Shown here piece after piece: positions 1 through 7,683 of a stretch of 35,603 nt of DNA. The translations under genes and the position numbers were made by a program. The stretch's first letter is position 1, and each line of letters opens with the position of its first letter. The notes below the pieces were generated by a model. It saw only the letters and a program-made list of their open reading frames with translations. It was not told the origin of the DNA and made no database searches. The stretch is from Bacteroidia bacterium (GTDB lineage Bacteria > Bacteroidota > Bacteroidia > M30B66), in contig JAIBAI010000032.1 in assembly GCA_019695235.1 (NCBI GenBank), positions 1-35,603 of the forward strand, read 5' to 3'.

Positions 1-1106
1 TCACCCATATCGGCAAAAGCGGCAATATTTCTTACATTGGTTGTAGCATAAGTTCGGTTGGTAATATACACTTCAACGCGGGTAACATTAAATGGAGAAG
101 TCACATTGGGCAGACTTGCCATCGAACGGTCGTACTGGTCTTTGAAAAACTGCGAAAGGAAATAATGCCGGTTGGCATCGTAGTTGGCTGCTGAGATGTC
201 AATAGGTGTAGTTTGTGCCCCGCCCTGAACGGTTATACTTTTACGGTCGCCCTGCTGCTGCGAAACGATAGTAGTGGCGGTGAGTTTGCCAAACTTCAGC
301 TTGGTCTTAATACCCATCAGGCTTTGGCTTCCGGTTATCAATGAACCGGTAAGGGGCAGGTTCACGTTTCCGGCTTCCACAAGCTGAACAATCTCATCCT
401 CTTTTCCTTCGTATTTCAGGTTTACCTTGTTATCGAAAGAGAAGCCTGTTTCAGTATTGTAATTGGTTTGCAACTGTATTTTGTCGCCGATTTTCCCAAC
501 CACATTCATCTGAATTTTCTGCTGAAAATTAAAGGCACCTACTTTTTGCTGCCGGATGGGCAAAGCAGGATTTTGGGTACGCATGAAATTTCCACCAAAA
601 ATCAGCTCTGCCGAGCCTTGCGGACGGATATCAATTGGGCCGATTTTATCTCCAAGCTCACCGGGAATGTTGATACGCGGCTGGAAACTCTTCTTCTTCC
701 CTTTGTCATCAGAAGCCATCCGGTCGCGCCAGTTCTTTAATAAAGCCTTTTTGAACTCTTCCTCCTGGTATTCCTCAAGGGTCATGTATGAAGGCGGACG
801 GTAGTTCATATTACCAATGGTTTGCTTTACATCGTACTCATTGGTTTCAGGGTTTAGCTCTATGGTGGTTTTGATATTATCCGGATCCTTCAGGTAGAAT
901 TTACTCTTATGAAGGTTGAGACGGTCAGTTTGCTCCTCGGTAAAAGGATAACGCAAGCTGTCTTTTTTGCTTGTATCAGCCGCAACTGCTAAGAATGGAG
1001 AGGCAATGGTTTCTGTATTATACGTAGTACCCTTACTGCTCCAAATAGCTGTAAGCATAAGCACCGGTACAAGAATCCCAATAAACAGTTTATTGTATGT
1101 TTTCAA
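1..1106 (-). CDS. sprA: SprA, N-terminal part (type IX secretion outer-membrane translocon), partial
   Basis: The reverse strand reads openly from a TTG at 1106 to the window edge, about 368 codons. The start gives a signal-peptide-like N-terminus (MKTYNKLFIGILVPVLMLTA). Later segments include SFQPRINIPGELGDKIGPID and RVEVYITNRTYATTNVRNIA, which I recognise from SprA/SOV. SprA is the very large outer-membrane beta-barrel that forms the type IX secretion channel, needed for protein export and gliding. The codon directly before the TTG is a TGA stop, so the alternatives are TTG or an internal ATG 16 codons later that would cut the signal peptide; I prefer TTG. It follows ruvA with 35 bases between them and is probably co-transcribed. 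Most of the protein lies outside the window. The two secreted proteins with sorting-type C-termini in this window are likely clients. Confidence 0.9.
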   Translation of the reverse strand, partial: MKTYNKLFIGILVPVLMLTAIWSSKGTTYNTETIASPFLAVAADTSKKDSLRYPFTEEQTDRLNLHKSKFYLKDPDNIKTTIELNPETNEYDVKQTIGNMNYRPPSYMTLEEYQEEEFKKALLKNWRDRMASDDKGKKKSFQPRINIPGELGDKIGPIDIRPQGSAELIFGGNFMRTQNPALPIRQQKVGAFNFQQKIQMNVVGKIGDKIQLQTNYNTETGFSFDNKVNLKYEGKEDEIVQLVEAGNVNLPLTGSLITGSQSLMGIKTKLKFGKLTATTIVSQQQGDRKSITVQGGAQTTPIDISAANYDANRHYFLSQFFKDQYDRSMASLPNVTSPFNVTRVEVYITNRTYATTNVRNIAAFADMG

Positions 1107-1141
1107 TCACCAACAACTTTTACAGACCGGAGTACTATACG

Positions 1142-1726
1142 TTAAAGAATTTTTAGGGTTCTTTTGATAATTTCCTCAATACTTACGTCAGCTTCAGAAG
1201 AAGATAAGACTTTATCAAGTGCTTTTTCTGACTGGTTACGAGGAAAGCCCAAAAGAGTCAGTGCAGTTAACGCTTCCATACGCGGGGTATTGTGTAGACC
1301 GGAAAATATTTCTGCACCGATAGGTTCTTTGTCAAATTTCCCTTTGAGGTCAATAATAATTCTTTGAGCGGTTTTTTCACCGATTCCTTTAACATTTCTG
1401 AAGGTGTTAGCATTTCCGGTCATTACTGCCTGGGCAATTTCGTCAGAGCTGAGCGAAGATAAAATCACCCTTGCTGTTGAAGCTCCTATACCTGAAACAT
1501 TTATCAACAATCTGAAAGTTTCTCTTTCTGCCTTGTTTGCAAAGCCATACAAGGTGTGTGCATCTTCCCTGACTACCAAATGTGTATAGAGCATGCAAAT
1601 ATCAGACTTGTGGAGTTGCGAAAATGTTTGCAATGAAATGTGCAGTAAATAGCCAACACCTGAGCATTCAATCACTGCATAGGTGGGTGTTTTCTCGGCC
1701 AAACGGCCACTAATATACTCGTACAT
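1142..1726 (-). CDS. ruvA: Holliday junction branch migration protein RuvA
   Basis: RuvA binds four-way DNA junctions as a tetramer and directs the RuvB motor in branch migration. The 194-residue product starts MYEYISGRL, typical of RuvA, and is of normal length. It has the N-terminal OB fold (about 1-62), two helix-hairpin-helix motifs (INVSGIGASTARVIL near 75-90 and VKGIGEKTAQRIIIDLKGK near 108-127) and a C-terminal domain that would contact RuvB (about 145-194). The open frame continues upstream to 1861, but those 45 extra residues do not resemble RuvA and would overlap the divergent regulator at 1847, so the ATG at 1726 was chosen. sprA follows 35 bases downstream. From memory, the ruvA-sprA order also occurs in flavobacteria. 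Confidence 0.96.
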   Translation of the reverse strand: MYEYISGRLAEKTPTYAVIECSGVGYLLHISLQTFSQLHKSDICMLYTHLVVREDAHTLYGFANKAERETFRLLINVSGIGASTARVILSSLSSDEIAQAVMTGNANTFRNVKGIGEKTAQRIIIDLKGKFDKEPIGAEIFSGLHNTPRMEALTALTLLGFPRNQSEKALDKVLSSSEADVSIEEIIKRTLKIL

Positions 1727-1834
1727 GCTTTCCAGACCAGCCGGCAAATTAACAGAAAATTTCCGGCTTAATACCGCCCTGTTTTGAACACTGTATAAAC
1801 AATCGCCGGGGCCTGTTACCTGCCGGCAAATGCC

Positions 1835-1842
1835 CATATTTG
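1835..1842 (+). promoter_or_regulatory. -7 promoter box of the Crp/Fnr gene
   Basis: CATATTTG matches the Bacteroidota -7 consensus TAnnTTTG at all fixed positions but the first. It ends 4 bases before the ATG at 1847, so transcription would begin at or beside the start codon. No clear -33 TTTG lies 19-21 bases upstream. A TGTTACC at 1814-1820 recurs upstream of the sulfur genes and may be an autoregulatory half-site. Confidence 0.4.
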
Positions 1843-1846
1843 CAAC

Positions 1847-2509
1847 ATGATTGCAGCACAAACTTTAGAAGATTGGAAGAAGCTGTTTGAAACATCTTCC
1901 GTTCCGGCTACTATTCAACAAGACGGATTCTCAAAAACTTTTCCGGCAGGCGAAGTGATTTTAAAGGAAGAAAGTTATATACGCGCCGTACCAATGGTGA
2001 TTACCGGAGTTATTCAGGTGCTGCGCACCGACGATGAAGGCCGGGAAATCCTTTTATATGAAATCCGCCCGGGCGAAAGCTGTATCATGTCATTTCTGGG
2101 CGGGCTTCACCATGAAACCAGCAAAGTAAGGGCAGTGGCAGTAGAAGATACCGAAGTGATTTTTATTCCGGCCGATAAAATTTCCCAGGTGCTTAAAGAG
2201 TCACCGCAAATGCTCGATTATGTGTTTCGCCTTTACCATAAACGCTTTGAAGAACTTCTCGAAATGGTGAATGCGGTAGCATTTAAAAAGGTTGACGAAC
2301 GTTTGATGGCCTTGTTGCTGAAAAAAGCAGCACAAAATCAACTCAACGAAATTCAAATTACCCACGAGAAATTAGCCAATGAGCTGGGAACGGCCAGGGT
2401 AGTGGTATCACGACTGCTAAAACAGTTTGAAGCAGCCGGGAAAGTAGCACTCGGACGAAACCGGATTACTGTTTTGAAAAATGCCGGCCCTGGATGGATA
2501 AGTCATTAA
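1847..2509 (+). CDS. Crp/Fnr family transcriptional regulator
   Basis: The 220-residue protein has the two-domain Crp/Fnr plan. A cyclic-nucleotide-binding-type beta-roll (about 25-135) contains FPAGEVILKEE and LLYEIRPGESC. A long dimer helix follows, and then a winged helix-turn-helix (about 165-212) with ITHEKLANELGTARVVVSRL as the recognition region. There is no N-terminal four-cysteine iron-sulfur signature as in Fnr, so the ligand cannot be inferred; redox or sulfur sensing is a guess from context. It is divergent from ruvA and upstream, after one intervening gene, of a persulfide-oxidation cluster. Regulators of this type commonly accompany such clusters in Bacteroidota, so it is the likely activator. 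The start ATG lies just after a TTTG promoter box. Confidence 0.9.
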   Translation: MIAAQTLEDWKKLFETSSVPATIQQDGFSKTFPAGEVILKEESYIRAVPMVITGVIQVLRTDDEGREILLYEIRPGESCIMSFLGGLHHETSKVRAVAVEDTEVIFIPADKISQVLKESPQMLDYVFRLYHKRFEELLEMVNAVAFKKVDERLMALLLKKAAQNQLNEIQITHEKLANELGTARVVVSRLLKQFEAAGKVALGRNRITVLKNAGPGWISH

Positions 2510-2515
2510 AATTTA

Positions 2516-2538
2516 GATATTTGAATAGAAAATATTCA
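2516..2538 (+). promoter_or_regulatory. Promoter box and inverted repeat before the delta-60 gene
   Basis: GATATTTG at 2516-2523 resembles the TAnnTTTG -7 box with one mismatch. It overlaps a perfect inverted repeat, TGAATA/TATTCA with a 5-base spacer, at 2522-2538. The repeat lies over the expected transcription start, 7 bases before the ATG at 2546. It may be an operator or a weak AT-rich hairpin; there is no U-tract to suggest a terminator for the preceding regulator gene. Confidence 0.3.
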
Positions 2539-2545
2539 GACTCAA

Positions 2546-4688
2546 ATGAAAATGATTCATGACATTAGACACACAAAGTATTGGGGCAATTTCTTGATTT
2601 TATTGATGATGGTAGCTACCTTCCCAAGCATAGCACAGGAAGGTGGTAATGACAATTCGTTTAGTCCGCAACCTGGTATAAACGGATGGGGAGGAAGTGC
2701 AGTTGAAACTATTGCACTACAAACCGATGGGAAAATAATTATCGCCGGAGAGTTTGATGCATATAATTTGACCAGCCGCCCGCGGATAGCACGTCTACAT
2801 ACAGATGCTGCGCTTGATACTTCGTTTAATCCCGGAACTGGGGCCAATGGCACCATTCAGTCGTGTCTGGTACAGCATGATGGGAAAATTCTAATTGCCG
2901 GTGATTTCACACATTATAACGGACATCCTGCGCCGCGATTAGCAAGACTCCTTGCCCGGCGGTGCTATTGACACTACATTTAATCCCGGGCTGGGTGCAG
3001 ATGGCAAAATATGGATGATGGTTTTACAAAAAGACCAGAAGATTCTGCTTGTTGGGCAGTTCAATAAGCTTAACGGAGTGGATGTAAACACCATTGCCCG
3101 ATTAAACCCCAACGGTAGCCTTGATACTACTTTCAATACAGGAGCTGGTGCCAACGGCGCCAGTAGAAGCTCTTATGCCGTTGCATTGCAGCAGGATGGC
3201 CGGATTTACGTAGGTGGTTCATTTACGCAGTTCGGTGGCAAGCCTGCCAATTGTATTGCAAGGCTTTACCCAGATGGGAGGCTTGACTCAACTTTTAAAT
3301 CAAACCCGGGCATCAGCGAACCTACCGGCTCGATTGTAGTTTTATCTGTATTTGCAATTGCTCCATTGCCCGAAGGGAAAGTATTGATTGGTGGCTGCTT
3401 TTCTAAGCTTGACGGGGTGAATCGCAAGGGCCTCGCACGGGTTGACTCAACCGGAGGGCTTGATGTATCTTTTGACCCGGGTAGCGGACTGGGCGGTACA
3501 AACGACCCGTACACACATAGAATTTTGGTGCAACGTGACGGTCGTATTTTGCTTGCGGGGCGCTTTGGAACGTATAATAATGCAAGCAGGAGCCGGGTGG
3601 TACGCATCAATGAAAATGGCGCTTTAGATGCCAGCTTTAACCCCGGTACCGGCGCCGGAAATGCTGATTGTAACAGCCGGGCCATTGCACTGCAATGTGA
3701 CGGCAACCTGATTGTAGGAGGAAATTTTACTACCTATAACCAATCGCCAAGAAACGGTATTGTTCGGGTACTCAACGCCGATACAGTTGCACTACAGGTA
3801 CAGGCAAATGCCTCAGCATCTGCTATCTGTGCCGGTGATTCTCTTACGCTTACAGGCAGCGGGATGGCTGATTATTTCGAATGGGACCAAGGGGTGCTGG
3901 ATGGAGTCGCCTTTGTACCATCTGCAAGTGCAACATACAGATTACGTGGGCAATTCGGGGTGTGTTATGCCGACACTTTGCTGTCTGTTGATGTACATGC
4001 ATTGCCGGAAGTTGGCATCAATACTTCTAAAGATACAGTTTGCAAAGGCGAGTCGCTTGTTTTAACTGGTACAGGTGCAATGCTCTACACATGGGAACCT
4101 TCTATTGAAAATGGTATTGCTTTTGCCCCTGATTCAACCGCCACCTATACCGTAACAGGTACTGATAGTAATGCATGTAGCAGGCATGCAAGTATCAGAG
4201 TGCCAGTTGTAAAGGTGAACACAGAAGTGATAAATGTTGATTCAGGGCTTAAGGCAGTGAATGAGCAAGCCACCTACCAATGGATAGATTGTGGAAATCA
4301 AAATCAGTATGTGATGGGAGCCACTTCACAAATATTTTCTCCAGAGGTTTCGGGCAGCTATGCTGTAGAACTTAAAGAAAGCGGTTGCATTGACCGCTCT
4401 GAATGTTTCTATGCTACCGCTTTGCCTGCTGAACCTGCAGATAAAGAGGCGCTTGCATTTTCCTTGGTTCCCAATCCGGCAAGAAATATTTGTCTTGTAA
4501 GGTCAGAAAAGGCTATGATGGGTAGCGAGATAATAGTAATTACGATTTCAGGTCAGGTTGTGAAAATGCAGAAAGTTCAAAATGCAAAATCGTTTGAACT
4601 GGATATTGCTGATTTGCCTGAAGGTTTTTATTTTGTTGAAGTTACGTCAGGATACCAGCGTTCTGTACAAAAACTATTGATTCAATAA
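2546..4688 (+). pseudogene. Secreted delta-60 repeat protein with T9SS sorting domain, frameshifted
   Basis: Two overlapping reading frames form one gene of about 713 codons. The first part (2546-2971) has a signal peptide ending near PSIAQ and one and a half delta-60 repeats. It then runs to a TGA after an extra base in CTC-C-TTG (2948-2954). Skipping C2951 restores an uninterrupted frame to 4688 and a perfect repeat junction, ARL-LPGGAIDTTFNPG, matching ARLNPNGSLDTTFNTG in the next repeat. Seven delta-60 repeats can be counted, each with a D-G-K/R-I-x-x-x-G-x-F and LDxxFN core; these probably form a beta-propeller. Two Ig-like cysteine-containing segments follow, and a C-terminal sorting domain (from about LVPNPARN to KLLIQ) targets the protein to the type IX system. 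It lies between the regulator and the sulfur genes but has no obvious sulfur role. The shift could be a real mutation or a sequencing error. Confidence 0.82.
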
Positions 4689-4702
4689 ATTCAATTGCTC
4701 TA

Positions 4703-4748
4703 TTGCAACTAATGTTACCAACGAATTTTACAAAGTTGCAGACCTTTG
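4703..4748 (+). promoter_or_regulatory. Candidate Crp/Fnr operator and promoter of the sulfur cluster
   Basis: An imperfect inverted repeat, TTGCAAC-TAAT-GTTACCA (4703-4720), has the two-arm, 4-base-spacer form typical of Crp/Fnr sites. A -7-like box GACCTTTG lies at 4741-4748. If transcription starts about 7 bases after the box, the operator centre falls near -42, the usual position for a class II Crp-type activator. No -33 match is visible, consistent with activator dependence. This is inferred from spacing and symmetry only. Confidence 0.35.
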
Positions 4749-4769
4749 CATAAATTTAATCTCAATACT

Positions 4770-4979
4770 ATGAAAACAAATATGGGCTCTATTGACAGGA
4801 TAGCAAGAATTATTGCAGCTATCATCATTGCGGTGCTTTATTTCACCGGACAGATAACCGGTATCGCTGCTGTTATTTTGTTGATTCTTGCAACAATTTT
4901 CATCGTAACGGGTTTTATTAGTTTTTGCCCTTTGTATAGTTTATTCGGAATTCAAACAAAACCCAAAAAGAAAGCATAA
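4770..4979 (+). CDS. YgaP-like (DUF2892) small membrane protein
   Basis: The 69-residue protein starts MKTNMGSIDRIARIIAAIII and has two hydrophobic helices (about 9-30 and 32-52) ending in FCPLYSLFGI and a lysine-rich tail. This is the pattern of the DUF2892/YgaP transmembrane domain, often fused to or beside rhodanese domains. Its biochemical role is unknown; membrane anchoring or transport in sulfur metabolism is inferred from context. A TTG at 4746 would add eight residues but overlaps the promoter box, so the ATG at 4770 was chosen. The stop codon directly abuts the ATG of the next gene (TAA-ATG), indicating one transcript. Confidence 0.85.
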   Translation: MKTNMGSIDRIARIIAAIIIAVLYFTGQITGIAAVILLILATIFIVTGFISFCPLYSLFGIQTKPKKKA

Positions 4980-5351
4980 ATGGAAGGATATCAGTTACTT
5001 ATACTGGCATTAATAGGTCTGCTTGCTGGCGTACTGAGCGGTTTATTAGGCATTGGAGGCGCTATCATAATAATACCGGCGCTGGTTTTTATGCTGGGAT
5101 ATACACAACAAGCGGCTCAGGGCACTACACTGCTGATGATGGTATTACCTGTTGGGGCGCTGGCTGCCTGGCAGTATTATCAGGAAGGGCATGTAAACCT
5201 GAAAGCTGCCGGAGTGATGGCACTTTTGTTTTTTCTGGGAGGCTTCCTGGGGGCTAAAATGGCAGTGATGGTTCCTCAGGAACTTTTGAAAAAGGGCTTT
5301 GCTGTATTTCTCGTATTTCTGGGAATAAAAATGCTTTTTTTTAGCAAGTAA
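4980..5351 (+). CDS. TauE/SafE-type sulfite exporter, half-size
   Basis: The 123-residue protein has about four predicted transmembrane helices and the family's N-terminal signature GLLAGVLSGLLGIGGAIIIIP (residues 13-33). TauE/SafE proteins move sulfite or related sulfur anions across the inner membrane. Full-length members are about 250 residues with two such halves; this is one half and would presumably work as a dimer. The gene begins immediately after the stop of the DUF2892-like gene and is followed by a persulfide dioxygenase gene, whose product is sulfite. Export of that sulfite is the natural inference. There is no sign of truncation, since start, helices and stop are all in order. 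Confidence 0.88.
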   Translation: MEGYQLLILALIGLLAGVLSGLLGIGGAIIIIPALVFMLGYTQQAAQGTTLLMMVLPVGALAAWQYYQEGHVNLKAAGVMALLFFLGGFLGAKMAVMVPQELLKKGFAVFLVFLGIKMLFFSK

Positions 5352-5361
5352 TTTTTTACCA

Positions 5362-5408
5362 TTGTAACTTTTGTAACCGTTAAGTACCTGTCAAATAACC
5401 GAAATTTG
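5362..5408 (+). promoter_or_regulatory. Candidate promoter and regulator site before the persulfide dioxygenase gene
   Basis: Two TTGTAAC repeats (5362-5368 and 5371-5377, where the second reads TTGTAACC) and a 9-base TAACCGTTA palindrome (5374-5382) precede a -7-like box GAAATTTG at 5401-5408. The box ends 20 bases before the ATG at 5429. Both this box and the one at 4741 read GAnnTTTGCA. The site resembles the inverted repeat before the DUF2892-like gene and may be a second target of the same Crp/Fnr regulator. Confidence 0.33.
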
Positions 5409-5428
5409 CACATCCATTTTAAAAGAAC

Positions 5429-6853
5429 ATGAAAATAGAACAATTATACACCGGCTGCCTTGCACACGGAGCCTATTACATCGGTAGTAACGGCGAAGCA
5501 GCCATTATTGACCCGTTGCGCGACACGCAGCCCTACGTTGAAATGGCAAAAGAACGTGGCGAAAAAATCAAATATATTTTTCAAACACACTTCCATGCTG
5601 ATTTTGTAAGCGGCCACATGGATCTCGCACGTAAAACAGGTGCCCAAATTATTTATGGCCCCACACAAATGAATACCGGTTATGAAATTCTGTCAGCCGC
5701 TGATGGTCAGGAGTTTGCTATTGGAAAAACCAGGGTGAAACTTATCCATACGCCGGGTCATACACTTGAAAGCAGTTGTTACCTGTTGCATGATGAAAAT
5801 GGCAAAGCCACAGCATTGTTTTCAGGTGATACATTGTTTATTGGCGATGTTGGCCGGCCAGATCTTGCCCAGCATGTTATTGCCGACTTAACTGAAGAAA
5901 AACTCGCAGGGCTGCTCTACGATTCATTGCACAATAAAATCATGCCGCTTGCAGACGATATTATTGTGTACCCCGGGCATGGCGCCGGAAGTGCTTGTGG
6001 TAAAAAAATGAGCTCAGAAACGCAAGATACCCTGGGAAATCAAAAAAGAAATAATTACGCATTGCAACCCGGATTGTCAAAGGAAGCTTTTATCAAAGAG
6101 TTATTGCATGGTTTAACTACCCCGCCCGGTTATTTCCCTGAAAATGTGATGATGAACATCAAGGGATACGACTTATTTGATGAGGTGCTGAAAAAAGGGC
6201 TTCAGGCATATTCGCCGGATGAGTTTGAGGTGATTCTTGCTGAAACAGGTGCCCTGCTGATTGATACAAGGGCCGCCGGAACTTTTGCGAAGGGTTTTGT
6301 TCCAGGAAGCGTTAACATTGGCATTGACGGTAGCTTTGCAGTTTGGGTGGGAACACTGGTGAAAGATATCAGACAAAAGATTGTTATCATCACCGAACAG
6401 GGCAGAGAAGAGGAAGTTGTTACACGCCTGGCACGTGTGGGGTACGATCAGTGTATTGGCTACCTTAAAGGTGGTTTTGAAGCGTGGAAACAAGCCGGTA
6501 AAAACACTGACACCATTGAGTCAATTTCAGCAGATACTTTCGCACAGCTTTATGAGCAAAATTTGAACATACCTGTGCTTGATGTGCGTAAGAAAAGTGA
6601 GTTTGATTCAGAGCATATCGAAGGGGCACTCAACACACCCCTTGATTATATTGAACAGGCACTGCCGCTAATTGATACCAATAGCACCATGTATGTGCAT
6701 TGCGCAGCAGGATACCGTTCGATGGCTTTTGTTTCGATACTGCGTGCAAAAGGTTTTAATAATCTTGTAGATGTGGCAGGAGGCTTCAAAGCCATTAAAG
6801 CTACCGGTAAGTTTAAAACAAGTGAATTTGTAGTGCCGACTACTGATTTGTAA
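5429..6853 (+). CDS. Persulfide dioxygenase fused to two rhodanese domains
   Basis: The 474-residue protein has an N-terminal metallo-beta-lactamase fold (about 1-245) of the ETHE1-like persulfide dioxygenase type. Metal-ligand candidates are H54, H56 and D58 in THFHADFVSGH, H111 in TPGHT, D134 in SGDTLF and H184 in YPGHG. These enzymes oxidise glutathione-type or other low-molecular-weight persulfide with oxygen to sulfite. Two rhodanese domains follow. The first (about 260-358) has TEQGRE where the catalytic cysteine loop should be, so it is probably inactive. The second (about 365-460) keeps the loop CAAGYRS, with C425 as the sulfur carrier. The gene heads a tight run with the DUF6132-like, rhodanese and thioredoxin genes. 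The active rhodanese could deliver persulfide to the dioxygenase site or form thiosulfate from sulfite. Confidence 0.93.
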   Translation: MKIEQLYTGCLAHGAYYIGSNGEAAIIDPLRDTQPYVEMAKERGEKIKYIFQTHFHADFVSGHMDLARKTGAQIIYGPTQMNTGYEILSAADGQEFAIGKTRVKLIHTPGHTLESSCYLLHDENGKATALFSGDTLFIGDVGRPDLAQHVIADLTEEKLAGLLYDSLHNKIMPLADDIIVYPGHGAGSACGKKMSSETQDTLGNQKRNNYALQPGLSKEAFIKELLHGLTTPPGYFPENVMMNIKGYDLFDEVLKKGLQAYSPDEFEVILAETGALLIDTRAAGTFAKGFVPGSVNIGIDGSFAVWVGTLVKDIRQKIVIITEQGREEEVVTRLARVGYDQCIGYLKGGFEAWKQAGKNTDTIESISADTFAQLYEQNLNIPVLDVRKKSEFDSEHIEGALNTPLDYIEQALPLIDTNSTMYVHCAAGYRSMAFVSILRAKGFNNLVDVAGGFKAIKATGKFKTSEFVVPTTDL

Positions 6854-6856
6854 ACA

Positions 6857-7093
6857 ATGAAAAATTTCATATTCACATACAGGCTGCTTCTTTCAGGGCT
6901 GGCCCTGGGAGGTATTGCCGGATATTTGTACTACATTTTTGTAGGGTGTAACAGTGGTTCATGCGCTATTACTTCAAATCCCCTGAACAGTACCATTTAT
7001 GGTGCACTAATGGGTGCACTCCTTTTAGATGCTTTCAGGAAAAAGGAAACACAAATAAATCAAACAAACCAGACCGACCATGATAAAAATTGA
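6857..7093 (+). CDS. DUF6132-like small membrane protein
   Basis: The 78-residue protein has two hydrophobic segments (about 9-27 and 48-62) separated by a short loop with two cysteines in GCNSGSCAITSNP. This matches what I recall of DUF6132 proteins, which sit beside rhodanese genes in Bacteroidota. The CNSGSC pair is conspicuous and could bind metal or carry sulfur, but no function is established from the sequence. The start ATG is 3 bases after the dioxygenase stop codon, and the last 14 bases overlap the next rhodanese gene, so translation is probably coupled. Confidence 0.78.
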   Translation: MKNFIFTYRLLLSGLALGGIAGYLYYIFVGCNSGSCAITSNPLNSTIYGALMGALLLDAFRKKETQINQTNQTDHDKN

Positions 7094-7349
7094 TGAAAAC
7101 ACATCCATTGTAGATGTAAGAATGCCTGTCGAGTTTATGTCAGGCCACGTTGAAGGAAGTAAGAACATTCCTTTGCAGGTTATTGCAAATCACCTTGATG
7201 AACTGAGGGCTTTACCCCAACCATTGGTGCTTTGTTGTGCCAGTGGTAACAGAAGCGGACAGGCAGCGGCCTTCCTGAAAAGCCAGGGTATCGAATGTGA
7301 AAATGGCGGCAGTTGGTTCGATGTACAGTTTGCAAAGTTTCAATCTTAA
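7080..7349 (+). CDS. Single-domain rhodanese-like sulfurtransferase
   Basis: The 89-residue protein is one rhodanese domain: SIVDVRMPVEFMSGHVEGS at the N-terminus, the active-site loop CCASGNRSG (C53 the likely persulfide carrier) and a C-terminal NGGSW motif. The fold is a short GlpE-like form. It would pass sulfane sulfur between small thiols and the other proteins of the cluster. The start overlaps the end of the DUF6132-like gene by 14 bases, and a second, similar rhodanese gene follows 10 bases after its stop. Confidence 0.92.
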   Translation: MIKIDENTSIVDVRMPVEFMSGHVEGSKNIPLQVIANHLDELRALPQPLVLCCASGNRSGQAAAFLKSQGIECENGGSWFDVQFAKFQS

Positions 7350-7359
7350 TCTCTTTTTC

Positions 7360-7674
7360 ATGTTATCTTTTTTTCAAAACCTTTTTAAACCCGCACCAAA
7401 ACCTGATTTTGCTGCTCTAATCGCGGCAGGTGCACAAATAATTGATGTACGTACCAAAGGCGAATTCCAAGGCGGGCATCTGAAACGTTCACAGAATATA
7501 CCCTTACAAAGTTTGCAAACACAGTTAGGCAAAGTAAAAAAAGACAAACCGGTCATCGTTTGTTGCGCATCGGGTATGCGTAGTGCCTCGGCAGCCCGCC
7601 TGCTAAAAAGTAACGGATTTTCTGAAGTATATAATGCCGGGGGCTGGACAGCTTTACGCCAATACGAAAAGTAA
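7360..7674 (+). CDS. Single-domain rhodanese-like sulfurtransferase, second copy
   Basis: This 104-residue rhodanese domain has IIDVRTKGEFQGGHLKRSQN and the active loop CCASGMRS, with C69 as likely carrier. It ends VYNAGGWTALRQY. A short amphipathic N-terminal segment, MLSFFQNLFKP, precedes the domain and may associate with the membrane. The frame is open upstream to 7297, but those codons lie inside the previous rhodanese gene, so the ATG at 7360 was chosen. The loop and the DVR/GGH segments resemble the preceding gene, so the pair may be an old duplication. The thioredoxin gene follows after 9 bases. Confidence 0.92.
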   Translation: MLSFFQNLFKPAPKPDFAALIAAGAQIIDVRTKGEFQGGHLKRSQNIPLQSLQTQLGKVKKDKPVIVCCASGMRSASAARLLKSNGFSEVYNAGGWTALRQYEK

Positions 7675-7683
7675 TAAAAGACA

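Noticed and set aside
1727-1861. N-terminal extension of RuvA by 45 codons
   Set aside because: The added residues do not resemble RuvA, whose usual start is MYEYISG, and they would overlap the divergent regulator's start.
2940-2975. Programmed +1 frameshift of the prfB type
   Set aside because: There is no stop codon in the shift site and no recognisable upstream stimulator; a simple indel explains it better.
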